DNA of 64,000 bases from JALYYC01 sp963795805. GTDB lineage: Bacteria; Chloroflexota; Dormibacteria; CF-121. The notes below the pieces were generated by a model, which did no database searches, was not told where the DNA came from, and saw nothing but the letters and a program-made list of their open reading frames with translations. A program made the position numbers and the translations under genes. Where the stretch lies: NCBI GenBank assembly GCA_963795805.1, contig CAWCIV010000004.1:372001-436000 (forward strand), given 5' to 3'. Of the stretch, positions 1 through 7,717 are shown piece after piece (position 1 is the stretch's first letter; each line of letters starts with the position of its first letter).

Positions 1-4
1 CGAG

Positions 5-358
5 TTGCTCGACCTTGCGACCAAGACCGTCGATCGGGCTTCCAAGACGGCCAAGGACATGGAAGTCGGCGACCGGTTGACCGACGCCGTGTCGGCGCTG
101 CGCCGGACGCGGATCACGCAGGATGACGACTCCGGCGTCGAGCGGTTCATGACCGGTTTGCTGATCGGTGTCGCGGTTGGCTTCGGACTCGCGCTCCTGC
201 TCGCACCCAAGACCGGCGAGGAACTGCGCGATGACCTGATGCAACGAGGCATCGAGCTGCGCGATCGCGCCGGCGAGCTGGCCTCCCGCATGCCCTTCGG
301 GGACGGGGAGCAGGCCCGGCCGGAACCCGCGACGACCGACCAACCGGGCATCGCCTAA
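5..358 (+). CDS. YtxH-domain membrane-associated protein (5' end probably cut by the window)
   Basis: A hydrophobic segment at about residues 48-66 is followed directly by APKTGEELRDDL, the hallmark of the YtxH/general-stress family. The C-terminal half is a charged helix and ends in a short acidic tail. The first usable codon in the window is a TTG with no visible ribosome site, so the real start is probably upstream of base 1. YtxH proteins are small single-pass proteins linked to general stress and their molecular function is unknown. The next gene in its direction is an IS element on the other strand. Confidence 0.75.
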   Translation: MLDLATKTVDRASKTAKDMEVGDRLTDAVSALRRTRITQDDDSGVERFMTGLLIGVAVGFGLALLLAPKTGEELRDDLMQRGIELRDRAGELASRMPFGDGEQARPEPATTDQPGIA

Positions 359-393
359 CTCACCGGCATCCCCTAAAAGGGGTCGGACTGCGC

Positions 394-1450
394 CCTAGTT
401 GTGATTCCCACCAACGTTGTTGACAAGCGCGGCGGCCGGCGTGAGCCCCTTCAGCGCGGTATGGGGTCTGCGGTGATTGTAGAAATCTAGCCACCCGGGA
501 AGCGCGTCCAAACGAGCCTGGTTGTTGGGGTAGAAGCGCGCATAGGCCCATTCCTCGATGAGGGTCTTGATGAAGCGTTCCGCCTTGCCGTTCGTCTGGG
601 GCCGATAGGGTCGGGTCTTTTTGTGCCGAGCGCCAACGGCCGCCATCGCGGCGGCAAAGGGTCGCGAGCGGTAGGCGCTCCCGTTGTCGGTCAAGACGCG
701 CTCAATGCGCACGCCGCGCTCGGCAAAAACCGCCGCCGCGGCCAAGAGGGAGTCGGCGGCACTCTGTTTGGACTCGTCGGGTTGCAGCTGGACCACCGCG
801 TAGCGCGTCGCATCATCGATCGCCACGTGCAGGTAGTTGTAGCCGGTCCCCGCGTGACCCCAGTGGCCATGGGGCCGGCCAGCCGCCCACCCCAACATGC
901 GATGACCGCCTCCGTCCGGAATGCGGCCCAGCTTCTTGGTGTCCACGTGGAGCAGCTCGCCCGCTCGCTCCCGGACATACCGGATCGGCACGGCAGTGAT
1001 CCGGTCCGTATCTCGAAGGCGACTGAGCGCGTGGCGCCGCAGCACGCCATAGATGGTGGAGCGGCCAAGGCCCAGCACGGGCGCGAGCCGATGCGGCCCT
1101 TGCTTGAGCTGTCGGCGCGCCTCCAGGATCCGCGCCACCTGCTCCGCCGCCAGCGCCTGGCGGCACTGGCGCGGCCGCGACGACCGGTCAGTCAGTCCCC
1201 GTTCCCCTTCGACCGCAAAGCGCGCGATCCATTTGTAGGCGGTCGCCCGCGATACCCCCAACGTCTCGGCCGCCCGGGTCGCCGACCATCCCTGAAGCTG
1301 AACCCGCTGGACCAGCAGCAGTCGTCCAAACGGCGTGAGTTTCGCCTTAGCATGCATGGAGAGCCTCCTGTCGGTCTGGTTGGTTGCACACCCAAACCGA
1401 ACAGCGGGGCTCTCTATTTGTCAATAACCTTCGTGGGAACTACACCTAGT
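394..1450. mobile_element. IS481-family insertion sequence with 6-bp target duplication
   Basis: Terminal inverted repeats occupy 400-425 and 1419-1444. Both begin TGT and match at 21 of 26 positions (shared core TTCCCAC...TTGACA). The element is 1045 bp long and holds a single transposase gene on the minus strand. It is flanked by a perfect direct repeat CCTAGT at 394-399 and 1445-1450, the target duplication. The right copy of this repeat contains the stop codon of the neighbouring penicillin-binding protein gene, so the insertion left that protein unchanged. Intact ends and an open transposase suggest recent transposition. Confidence 0.93.
395..1357 (-). CDS. IS481-family transposase
   Basis: This 320-residue protein has an N-terminal helix-turn-helix of the Mu/leucine-zipper type (about residues 20-50, GVSRATAYKWIARF) and a C-terminal rve (integrase-core) domain. 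The catalytic triad is visible as D139 (HVDTKK), D224 (LTDNGSAY) and E260 (NGKAERF), with the 35-residue D-E spacing typical of DDE enzymes. Its C-terminal motif FYNHRRPHTALKGLTPA is standard for IS481. The gene ends inside the left inverted repeat, as is usual in this family. It should catalyse transposition of the surrounding element. Confidence 0.95.
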   Translation of the reverse strand: MHAKAKLTPFGRLLLVQRVQLQGWSATRAAETLGVSRATAYKWIARFAVEGERGLTDRSSRPRQCRQALAAEQVARILEARRQLKQGPHRLAPVLGLGRSTIYGVLRRHALSRLRDTDRITAVPIRYVRERAGELLHVDTKKLGRIPDGGGHRMLGWAAGRPHGHWGHAGTGYNYLHVAIDDATRYAVVQLQPDESKQSAADSLLAAAAVFAERGVRIERVLTDNGSAYRSRPFAAAMAAVGARHKKTRPYRPQTNGKAERFIKTLIEEWAYARFYPNNQARLDALPGWLDFYNHRRPHTALKGLTPAAALVNNVGGNHN

Positions 1451-3728
1451 CGTGCGGCGGGGGGGATGGGGTTGGCGCCGGCGTGGCTGCCGGCGAGGCC
1501 ACCGCTGCCGGCGGCGCAGGGGGCGGCTTCGGTGCATTCATGATGCACGGCACGCCATCGACTACGGTCTGCGCGCTGGTCAGCGTGTAGGGGTTGAAAT
1601 TGGCAGGCAGGTGGCAGACAGGCCATGGCTGCGCCAGGGTGGGCGGCAGGCTTTCCGTTCCCGGGAGGAAGTAGTTGTCGCCGACCTGGTGGATGCCGGC
1701 GGGCGGCGAGTACCACTGGTCGGGCGTCGACGCCAGCGCCTGCAGCATGAACTTATGCCAGATCGGGGCGGCGCCCACGATGCCGGTGGAGTTGTGGCTG
1801 AGCGGCTTGTTGTCCGGATTGCCAACCCAGACCGCGGTCGCCAGTGTGGGGGTGAATCCGACGGTCCAGTTGTCCTTGAACGATTGCGTCGTACCGGTCT
1901 TCGCGCCAACGTGGCGACCGGGCAGGGTCAGATCCCCGTGGCAACCGAACGACATACATCGGTTGCGATCGTCCGACATGATCGAGGCGATGATGAAAGC
2001 GACGCTGGGATCGATGGCGCGGAACTCGGCCTTCTGCGCGTCGTAGGTGTAGACCTCTTTCCCGAGCCCGTCCTTGATGCTCAGAACCGGCGCCTCGCGA
2101 TGCCGGATGCCCATGTCTGCCAGCGTCGACGCGGCCGTGGCCATGTCCGCCACGCGGACCTCATACCCACCCAGGGTCAGGCTGGGGCCATAGAAGCTGG
2201 CGTCACGCTTGTCGTCGCAGGGAAGGCCGAGGCAGGTGATCCCCATCCGGTGCGCCACATCGACGACCGCGGGAATCCCGGTGCGCAGCTCCGTCTTGAG
2301 CGCCGGAATGTTGAGCGAGTTTCCCATCGCCATTTTCAACGGCAGGGTGCCGTGGAATCGAAGGTCGTAGTTCAGCGGCGCGTACGGGGCAAAGCCAGGC
2401 AGGAAGCGGCCGGGTTGGTCGCCGCCAATCGGGAAGACCATCGCGTCGTCCGCGATGGGACTGAGCATGTTGAACTTACGGCTCTCGATCGCCGCGGTGT
2501 AGGTGAAGATCTTGAAGCTCGATCCCGGCTGCCGCTGCACGTCATAGGCGAAGTTGTACTGTCCGCCGGGACGGTTATAGTCGTCGCCGCCGACCATGGC
2601 GAGAATCTCGCCGGTCTTTGGATCCATGCTGACGAGGGCGGCGTCGTGGAAGTTGTAGAAATTTCCTTTTTGGGCGATCTGCTCACGAATGATGCCTTCC
2701 GCCATGTGCTGCAGGTTGAGATCGAGGCTCGTGTACACGCGGTACCCGCGACGATCGCCTGAGGTGATATGCCGATCCGAAGCGAGCCATTTCAGGACAT
2801 AGTCGACGAAGTGGGGCGCCTCGAACTTGTTGATCGGCGGCGAGACCACGAGCTTGACGGCGTAGGCCGCCTGGGCCTGGGCCGGCGTGATCATTTTCTC
2901 GCTGACCATCGCTTCGAGCACCTGGGCCTGGCGCTTTTTCGCGGAGGCAAAGTTCGTCAACGGGTTGTACTGCGTGGGCGCCTGCGGCAAACCGGCCAGC
3001 ATGGCAGCCTGCGCCAGGGACAGATCGTGCGCATTGGTCTGGAAATAACTGCGGGCGGCTGCCTCGATGCCGTAGGTCTGGCTGCCGTAGTAGATGGTGT
3101 TGAGGTACATCTCCAGGATCTGGTTCTTGCTGTACTGGCGATTCAACTCGATGGCAAGAACCGCCTCCTTCAGCTTGCGCTGAATGGTTGGAGGCGGATT
3201 GGGTCCGATGTAGACCTGCTTCACCAGTTGCTGACTGATCGTGCTGCCGCCCTGGTTGATGTGGTGGTGCGTGTAGTCGGCGTACGCCGCACGCACGATC
3301 CCGGGGAGGTCGACCCCGCTATTTTTGTAGAAGGTGCGGTCTTCGGTCGCGAGTGTCGCCTTGACCACGAGCGGCGAGATATAGCTCAAGGGAACCACGA
3401 TTCGATGATCGCCCGCTTTTCCGATGTCGGCCAGCAGGGTCCCGTGCCGGTCATAGATCAAGGTGTCCTGTTCGAGGTTGTTCGAGGAGAGCCCGCTGAC
3501 GGCGGGGAGGGGGCCGACCGCGCCCGCCGCGAGGGCCGGAATGCCCATCACGGGAAGGATCAGCGCGACGATCAAGGCTAGCAGCAGGATCCGGCGAAGG
3601 TCCGCCCGGCTGCGCCGCCGCCACAGGTCGACGTGCCGGCGGCTACGCCGCCGAGACGTTAAACGCTGAGAAATCCGTAAATCCCGGACAAGAGGAGCCA
3701 CAGGGACACGAGGATAACCGCTCCCCAC
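1446..3728 (-). CDS. Class A penicillin-binding protein (transglycosylase/transpeptidase)
   Basis: A bifunctional peptidoglycan synthase of 760 residues. A basic N-terminus precedes one membrane anchor (about residues 45-68). The GT51 glycosyltransferase domain follows, with the catalytic EDRTFY motif near residue 129 and GGSTISQQLVK. The transpeptidase domain has the serine motif SSFK near 403, SLN near 470 and KTGT near 612. The C-terminus is a Pro/Ala-rich tail that stops at TAG inside the target duplication of the adjacent IS481 element. The GTG start chosen lies 70 bases inside a small upstream open frame on the same strand. A GTG nine codons further in is also possible. Confidence 0.95.
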   Translation of the reverse strand: MGSGYPRVPVAPLVRDLRISQRLTSRRRSRRHVDLWRRRSRADLRRILLLALIVALILPVMGIPALAAGAVGPLPAVSGLSSNNLEQDTLIYDRHGTLLADIGKAGDHRIVVPLSYISPLVVKATLATEDRTFYKNSGVDLPGIVRAAYADYTHHHINQGGSTISQQLVKQVYIGPNPPPTIQRKLKEAVLAIELNRQYSKNQILEMYLNTIYYGSQTYGIEAAARSYFQTNAHDLSLAQAAMLAGLPQAPTQYNPLTNFASAKKRQAQVLEAMVSEKMITPAQAQAAYAVKLVVSPPINKFEAPHFVDYVLKWLASDRHITSGDRRGYRVYTSLDLNLQHMAEGIIREQIAQKGNFYNFHDAALVSMDPKTGEILAMVGGDDYNRPGGQYNFAYDVQRQPGSSFKIFTYTAAIESRKFNMLSPIADDAMVFPIGGDQPGRFLPGFAPYAPLNYDLRFHGTLPLKMAMGNSLNIPALKTELRTGIPAVVDVAHRMGITCLGLPCDDKRDASFYGPSLTLGGYEVRVADMATAASTLADMGIRHREAPVLSIKDGLGKEVYTYDAQKAEFRAIDPSVAFIIASIMSDDRNRCMSFGCHGDLTLPGRHVGAKTGTTQSFKDNWTVGFTPTLATAVWVGNPDNKPLSHNSTGIVGAAPIWHKFMLQALASTPDQWYSPPAGIHQVGDNYFLPGTESLPPTLAQPWPVCHLPANFNPYTLTSAQTVVDGVPCIMNAPKPPPAPPAAVASPAATPAPTPSPPPHD

Positions 3729-3853
3729 CCTGCGCTGCTGGCCAGGCTGCGGCTGGGCGACCGGCGCTGACGCCGGATCTGGCGTCGCCGCTCCGCCAAC
3801 GACGAAGGCGCCTCGCGGTCAGACGGGCTCGTGCTGTGTCGAATGCTTATCAC
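3659..3853 (-). CDS. Small single-pass membrane protein upstream of the penicillin-binding protein
   Basis: A 64-residue open frame begins at GTG, with GAGGT seven bases upstream. Residues 1-40 are Ser/Arg-rich and strongly basic. Residues 43-63 form one hydrophobic helix (GWGAVILVSLWLLLSGIYGF). The frame overlaps the predicted start of the penicillin-binding protein by 70 bases in another frame, so the two may be translationally coupled. I do not recognise the family. A septal or cell-wall accessory peptide is conceivable from the position alone. The longer upstream extension of this frame lacks coding character, so I did not use it. Confidence 0.4.
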   Translation of the reverse strand: MISIRHSTSPSDREAPSSLAERRRQIRRQRRSPSRSLASSAGWGAVILVSLWLLLSGIYGFLSV

Positions 3854-4016
3854 TTCAGACCTCGAAACCTGATCATTGACGTTTAGTAAAACCTGACTCC
3901 AGCAGTATAACGTAAGCGGAGCTCCAAGGTGCATGCCTCGCGGCATCTCCTTCCATCCATCCGATCGAACGGCGCGCCGGACGATTTGGTTACGCGGGGT
4001 TGATCCAACCCGCCCG

Positions 4017-4022
4017 TATAAT
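4017..4022 (+). promoter_or_regulatory. Perfect -10 hexamer TATAAT
   Basis: TATAAT lies 44 bases before the GTG of the zinc-ribbon membrane protein gene. No good -35 hexamer is found 16-18 bases upstream (TTGATC occurs, but only 11 bases away). The assignment therefore rests on the -10 match and its position. Confidence 0.4.
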
Positions 4023-4066
4023 GGGGCCCACTCGGGAGCCCGGCCGCTCCGGGAAAGGGGAAAAGG

Positions 4067-4576
4067 GTGTTCTGTCGCGAGTGCGGGAAGCAAATCGAGG
4101 AAGGGGCCCGCTTCTGCCGCTTCTGTGGCAAGCCTCAGGTTGACCCAGGCGCGTCCGACGCGCCGACGCCCGTTGCCGCGGCGAGCTCACCGCAGGCTGG
4201 TCGGCGTCCGCCGGCTCGTCCCGGCTTCGAAGGCCGGCTCCGCCAGCTCTTCCCCCGGCACCACCTGCAGGATGAGTTCATGCACATCGCGACGATCGTC
4301 GCCTTCTTTGTGGCGGTGATCGGGTTCGTCCTCGGCCTCCTGGTGGCCGTCCTGCTCGGCATGCTGTGGCTGCTGTTTGCGATCGCCCTCATCCTTTTCC
4401 TGATCTTGAGGGAGTCCACCCTGAGTCACGTCCGGGCGGCACCCGGCAGGGCCGGTGGAGCGGACCCCTCGCCTGCGGCGGTGCGGTACCACGCGGGTCG
4501 TCGATCCCCGGCCAACGCGCCCGCCGCCTCCGCCGAGGCGGCGACGGCAGAGTCGTCGCCCCCGCCGACGCGATAA
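4067..4576 (+). CDS. Zinc-ribbon membrane protein
   Basis: The N-terminus is a classical zinc ribbon with two CxxC knuckles (MFCRECGKQ and CRFCGK, residues 3-6 and 17-20). A Pro/Ala linker follows, then one or two hydrophobic helices (about residues 70-110, IATIVAFFVAVIGFVLGLLVAVLLGMLWLLF interrupted here only by my quoting in parts). The C-terminus is a low-complexity Ala/Pro/Glu tail. The GTG start is preceded by GGGAAAGGGGAAAAG. This zinc-ribbon plus transmembrane layout is widespread and mostly uncharacterised in high-GC bacteria. No enzymatic motif is visible. The gene converges on a CsbD gene. Confidence 0.75.
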   Translation: MFCRECGKQIEEGARFCRFCGKPQVDPGASDAPTPVAAASSPQAGRRPPARPGFEGRLRQLFPRHHLQDEFMHIATIVAFFVAVIGFVLGLLVAVLLGMLWLLFAIALILFLILRESTLSHVRAAPGRAGGADPSPAAVRYHAGRRSPANAPAASAEAATAESSPPPTR

Positions 4577-4578
4577 AA

Positions 4579-4605
4579 AAGCCGGACCCACGGGGGGTCC
4601 GGCTT
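4579..4605. terminator. Bidirectional rho-independent terminator
   Basis: An 11-bp perfect stem (AAGCCGGACCC paired with GGGTCCGGCTT) has a five-base loop. It is preceded by an A-run and followed by TTCATT. It sits between the convergent zinc-ribbon and CsbD genes and can serve both. Confidence 0.88.
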
Positions 4606-4618
4606 CATTCACTACCGC

Positions 4619-4792
4619 TTAGACGGTCCGGTCGGTCTCTTCGACGCGCCGCTCGTCGGCCTTCCGGCCGGCGCCCTCGATGTCGCCTTTCAGGCCCTGC
4701 GCCTTGCCTTCCAACTCGGTCTTCTTGTCACCGGACACCTGTCCTGCCTTTTCCTTGACCTCGCCTTCCATCTTGTCGCCAAATTCGCCCAT
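4619..4792 (-). CDS. CsbD-family stress protein
   Basis: A 57-residue, highly charged protein beginning MGEFGDKMEGEVKEKAGQ and continuing with the KxELEGKAQGLKGD pattern of the CsbD family. These small soluble proteins are sigma-B or stress induced in Gram-positive bacteria and their biochemical role is unknown. A perfect AGGAGGT ribosome site (4798-4804) lies five bases before the ATG and fixes the start. The gene is monocistronic and shares a bidirectional terminator with the convergent zinc-ribbon gene. Confidence 0.9.
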   Translation of the reverse strand: MGEFGDKMEGEVKEKAGQVSGDKKTELEGKAQGLKGDIEGAGRKADERRVEETDRTV

Positions 4793-4926
4793 GTCGCACC
4801 TCCTAGGTTTTCGGGTGCTGAGTAGCGCACCTGTAAGAAACGTTATAGCACGAATGGGATATTAAGCGCTAGCCCTGCCATCGGGTTGCTTGGGGGTCGG
4901 ATTCATATGTCTTTACCGGACCTGCG

Positions 4927-4956
4927 TTGAGCGATTCCGGATCGGCTGCCTATACT
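4927..4956 (+). promoter_or_regulatory. Sigma-70-type promoter of the first MerR gene
   Basis: TTGAGC (4927-4932) and TATACT (4951-4956) are separated by 18 bases. The hexamers lie 57 bases upstream of the first HspR-like regulator gene. The match is 4/6 and 5/6 to consensus. Confidence 0.6.
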
Positions 4957-5012
4957 CAGGGCGAATTCCCGATCAGGCCGATCAACACGAGTAAAAGACA
5001 CTGGAGGGCCGT

Positions 5013-5360
5013 ATGGCAACCGCCGTCAAGCGCGAGGTCCGACGTGACACCCACATCTCCCTCGACAAGCCGATCTATACCATCAGCGTCGCGTCGGAGG
5101 TCCTCGAGACCCACCCGCGCACGTTGATGATGTACGAGCATCTCGGGCTGGTGATCCCGCGACGGACGTCAACCAACCGGCGGCGCTTTTCCCAACGCGA
5201 CATCATGAAGCTGCAGACGATTCAGAAGCTCACCCGGCGGCACTCCGTCAACCTGGCCGGTGTCCGCTACATCATGCAGCTGCTCAAATTGCTTCACCAG
5301 CACCAGGTCGAAGGCCCGGCTGAACTCCGTGATATCGACGTGTCGCAGCTCGACGTCTAA
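5013..5360 (+). CDS. HspR-like MerR-family transcriptional regulator (copy 1)
   Basis: This 115-residue protein carries a MerR winged-helix domain (about residues 20-90). YTISVASEVLETHPRTLMMYEHLGLV followed by RRTSTNRRRFSQRDI closely follows HspR-type regulators. A short C-terminal helix ends with PAELRDIDVSQLDV. There are no effector cysteines. GGAGG lies eight bases before the ATG. A second gene 1 kb downstream encodes a same-length paralogue that aligns without gaps from residue 1. HspR proteins repress chaperone operons, but no chaperone gene lies nearby, so the target is unknown. Confidence 0.88.
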   Translation: MATAVKREVRRDTHISLDKPIYTISVASEVLETHPRTLMMYEHLGLVIPRRTSTNRRRFSQRDIMKLQTIQKLTRRHSVNLAGVRYIMQLLKLLHQHQVEGPAELRDIDVSQLDV

Positions 5361-5428
5361 CCGAATGTGATGCGCCGAGCTTGGCTTTAACTGACAGTCA
5401 TCCGACGCGGAAGCTGACAACCGTGCTG

Positions 5429-5457
5429 TTGACAAGTGATCGCCCCAGTAGTATTCT
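5429..5457 (+). promoter_or_regulatory. Strong sigma-70-type promoter
   Basis: A perfect TTGACA (5429-5434) is followed after exactly 17 bases by TATTCT (5452-5457). The predicted transcript starts near 5464 and meets a strong terminator hairpin about 25 bases later. The promoter may therefore drive a very short RNA or an attenuated leader for the response regulator. Confidence 0.65.
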
Positions 5458-5486
5458 TTTCACAGATTCTTTTGCCCCCCTCTTCG

Positions 5487-5516
5487 GGCCCTCCAATTGG
5501 AGGGCCTTAAATTTTT
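5487..5516 (+). terminator. Rho-independent terminator or attenuator hairpin
   Basis: The 20-bp perfect palindrome GGCCCTCCAATTGGAGGGCC is followed by TTAAATTTTT. It lies between the first MerR gene and the response regulator, and downstream of the 5429 promoter. It can end the MerR transcript or attenuate the leader. Confidence 0.85.
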
Positions 5517-5627
5517 CAGGGGCGTTTCTCCACTGGGTGCGTATCAATTTCGCCCGCCAACCCGTTCCAACAGGCGAATACACCCCGTCGCGACTTCATC
5601 TATACTGCATCGCGCCAAGGGAGACCA

Positions 5628-6056
5628 ATGGAAAGTAAAGCGCGCCGGAACGTAGGCGCGGGCCGCGCCACCCAGGCCGACGAGGATCTGGTCGACGTGC
5701 TCCTGGTTGAGGACGATCCCTCGGTCCTCGAAATGTACCGCCTCAAGCTCGAGCTCGATGGCTATCGGGTCAATACCGCGCTCGACGGTGAGGACGGCCT
5801 AAAGAAAGCCGGCGACCTCAACCCCGACATCATCTTTCTCGATATCCGGCTGCCCAAGATGGATGGGCTGGAGGTCCTCCGCAAGCTGCGGGCGGAAGAC
5901 CGCACCCGCGATATTCCGGTTATCATCCTCTCGAACTACGATGAGGAGGATCTGGTTGCGCGTGGCCTGCGCCTCGGCGCTCATGAGTATCTCATCAAGG
6001 CCCGCACGACGCCGACCAGTCTCTCCGAAGGGATCGAGGATTGGCTAAAGGAGTGA
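5628..6056 (+). CDS. Stand-alone response regulator (receiver domain only)
   Basis: A single CheY-like receiver domain of 142 residues with a 22-residue basic N-terminal extension. The acidic pocket E28-D29-D30, phospho-acceptor D72 (FLDIRLP), S102 and conserved K124 (LIKARTTP) are all present, so it should be phosphorylatable. There is no output domain. No histidine kinase is encoded in the window, so the partner is elsewhere. The stop overlaps the start of a downstream MerR gene, implying coupled translation. AGGGAG lies six bases before the ATG, and a TATACT -10-like hexamer occurs at 5601-5606. Confidence 0.93.
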   Translation: MESKARRNVGAGRATQADEDLVDVLLVEDDPSVLEMYRLKLELDGYRVNTALDGEDGLKKAGDLNPDIIFLDIRLPKMDGLEVLRKLRAEDRTRDIPVIILSNYDEEDLVARGLRLGAHEYLIKARTTPTSLSEGIEDWLKE

Positions 6057-6388
6057 CCCGCCGCGCGCCAACCGACACCAGCCTGTCGCTGGACAAGCCG
6101 ATCTATACGATCAGCGTCGCGTCGGAAATCCTGCAAACGCACCCGCGGACGCTCATGATGTACGAGCATCTCGGGCTGGTCATCCCGAAGCGGACCTCGA
6201 CCAATCGCCGCCGGTTTTCCCAGCGAGACATCCGCAAACTGCAGGCGATCCAGACATTGACACGGGTCCACGGGGTCAACTTGAACGGCGCTCGCTACGT
6301 GCTGCGTCTCCTTCGGATCCTCCTGGACAACGGGTTGGAAGCCCCGGCCGAGTTGCGCGACCTCGACGTCAAGGATCTCGAGGTCTAG
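6041..6388 (+). CDS. HspR-like MerR-family transcriptional regulator (copy 2)
   Basis: A paralogue of the regulator at 5013, also 115 residues, with the same core (YTISVASEILQTHPRTLMMY, RRTSTNRRRFSQRDI equivalents) and the same PAELRDxDVxxLxV tail. I chose a TTG start because the two proteins then align from residue 1 without gaps (MAxxV). A GTG 12 bases later would give a GTGA overlap with the response regulator stop and is the alternative. Co-transcription with the receiver protein suggests that the pair works together, possibly with the receiver modulating MerR output. That last point is inference. Confidence 0.87.
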   Translation: MAKGVTRRAPTDTSLSLDKPIYTISVASEILQTHPRTLMMYEHLGLVIPKRTSTNRRRFSQRDIRKLQAIQTLTRVHGVNLNGARYVLRLLRILLDNGLEAPAELRDLDVKDLEV

Positions 6389-6502
6389 CAAGCCCTCCGC
6401 GGCGCCCGGCCTTCCGAGTGGCAACGATCGAGTCGCAAGCCGGTGACGACCCAGCCGCCGCAATGTTCAGCGTAGGGGCCGTCAATAACCTAAGAAGCAC
6501 AC

Positions 6503-6994
6503 ATGAGCTTCCGGCCGGACAGCCCGCTCAATCGACTGATCCTCCTCTGGCCCGGGGTGCCAATCGCGGCCTGCGCCCTCGGATTTGTCCTCTCCCTGGT
6601 CGAGGTTAGCCAGAGCCATGATCGGGCCTTCGCGGCGCTCGCCATCGCCATGGGCTGCGGGCTGGCCTGCAGTACCGGACTGCTCTTCCACTGCTTCTTC
6701 ATCGAGTGGGTGGAGGTAACCGTGACCCGTGACGGGATTGCCCTGCGGCCCGTTGGCATGGGCTGGTTCAACCGTCAGCCACGCCTGGTCCCCTGGCAGC
6801 AGGTTCGGGCGATGACCGAGATTACGACCCGAGAGGGTGGTCGGCTGGAGATTGCGGTTGATTCCGAGGTGGTCCGTCTCGACCGCGCGCTCTTCCGGGA
6901 GGACACCTTCCGCAACCTGCGCACGCTCCTCGCGCAGCGGACGGCCGGCCTGGACCAGCGCGGCTACGAGCGCGGCCTGGCCTCCGCCGCCTGA
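6503..6994 (+). CDS. Two-helix membrane protein with PH-like domain
   Basis: A 163-residue protein. Two hydrophobic helices (about residues 10-33 and 43-68) are followed by a soluble stretch of beta character (VEVTVTRDGIALRPVG, LVPWQQVRAMTEI, LEIAVDSEVVRLD) that resembles the bacterial PH-like domains found after paired transmembrane helices. No catalytic motif is visible. The start ATG has only a weak AAGAA upstream. Its stop is 10 bases from that of the convergent C39-like peptidase gene. Confidence 0.65.
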   Translation: MSFRPDSPLNRLILLWPGVPIAACALGFVLSLVEVSQSHDRAFAALAIAMGCGLACSTGLLFHCFFIEWVEVTVTRDGIALRPVGMGWFNRQPRLVPWQQVRAMTEITTREGGRLEIAVDSEVVRLDRALFREDTFRNLRTLLAQRTAGLDQRGYERGLASAA

Positions 6995-7003
6995 CCGGCC
7001 ACC

Positions 7004-7636
7004 TCAGCCCTGCGTGTAGACCTGGGCCGAGTGGACCGCCTGCCGGTAGCTCCCGTACCGCGCCTGCAGCGTGGTGCGATCCCCGTACCAGGGATCGTTG
7101 ATATAGAAGGTATCGCCGCTGTGCCCGGTGAGGACGACGAAATGCATGCCGCCCTGCAGGCGGACCTCGGCGACCACCAGGTGGCCGGCGTCCAGCTCGG
7201 CCTTGACCACCGAGGGCGGCGGCAGGTCCTCGATGTTCTGGTCATCGGTGCGTAGCTGCGGCGCGATCCCGGGTACATGGAGCCAGCGCCAGCGCACGGA
7301 TCCGCCCGTTGATGCCGTCGCCTGCCGCCACAGAAGCAGGTCGTTCTGAATGTAGCCCCCGTGCGCCGTCAGCCAACGGTTGAGGGCCAGGGGAGTGGTT
7401 TGATGGCCGTAGGCGGAGGCCACCATGGTCACCGCGGTCAGCGCGCAGCCCGAGGAGCCGATGGTATCGACCGGGTCGGATCCGAGCGCCTCCCGCGACC
7501 ACGCGGTGGATCGCTGGCTGATGGTCGGGACGAGCGGGACCGCCGGCACAGCGGACGCGACCAGTCCGGTCGAGCCAGCCCAGATCGCCGTCGCGATCGC
7601 CCAGGCGCTGAGCACCTTCGGAAGACCCCTCTTCAC
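7004..7636 (-). CDS. Secreted C39-like cysteine peptidase family protein
   Basis: A signal peptide (about residues 1-30, cleavage near VASA-VPAVP) precedes a C39-like peptidase fold. The candidate nucleophile is C64 in GSSGCALTAVTMV, and the candidate general base is H165 in GGMHFVVLTGH, followed by NDPWYG. Members of this family are bacteriocin-leader-peptidase relatives often used as extracellular hydrolases. There is no ABC-transporter fusion here. GTG start with a poor ribosome site. The exact substrate cannot be inferred. Confidence 0.8.
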   Translation of the reverse strand: MKRGLPKVLSAWAIATAIWAGSTGLVASAVPAVPLVPTISQRSTAWSREALGSDPVDTIGSSGCALTAVTMVASAYGHQTTPLALNRWLTAHGGYIQNDLLLWRQATASTGGSVRWRWLHVPGIAPQLRTDDQNIEDLPPPSVVKAELDAGHLVVAEVRLQGGMHFVVLTGHSGDTFYINDPWYGDRTTLQARYGSYRQAVHSAQVYTQG

Positions 7637-7717
7637 GGCGCCATCTTACGGAGCCCGGGAGGTGAAGTCCAGCAGGCCCGCTGTGGGTTTTAGATCGTCA
7701 CCGACTGGTTACAGCCG

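Noticed and set aside
3854..4093. Upstream extension of the small membrane protein frame
   Set aside because: It overlaps the promoter and start region of the opposite zinc-ribbon gene, has no coding character, and a GTG with a good ribosome site explains the conserved part.
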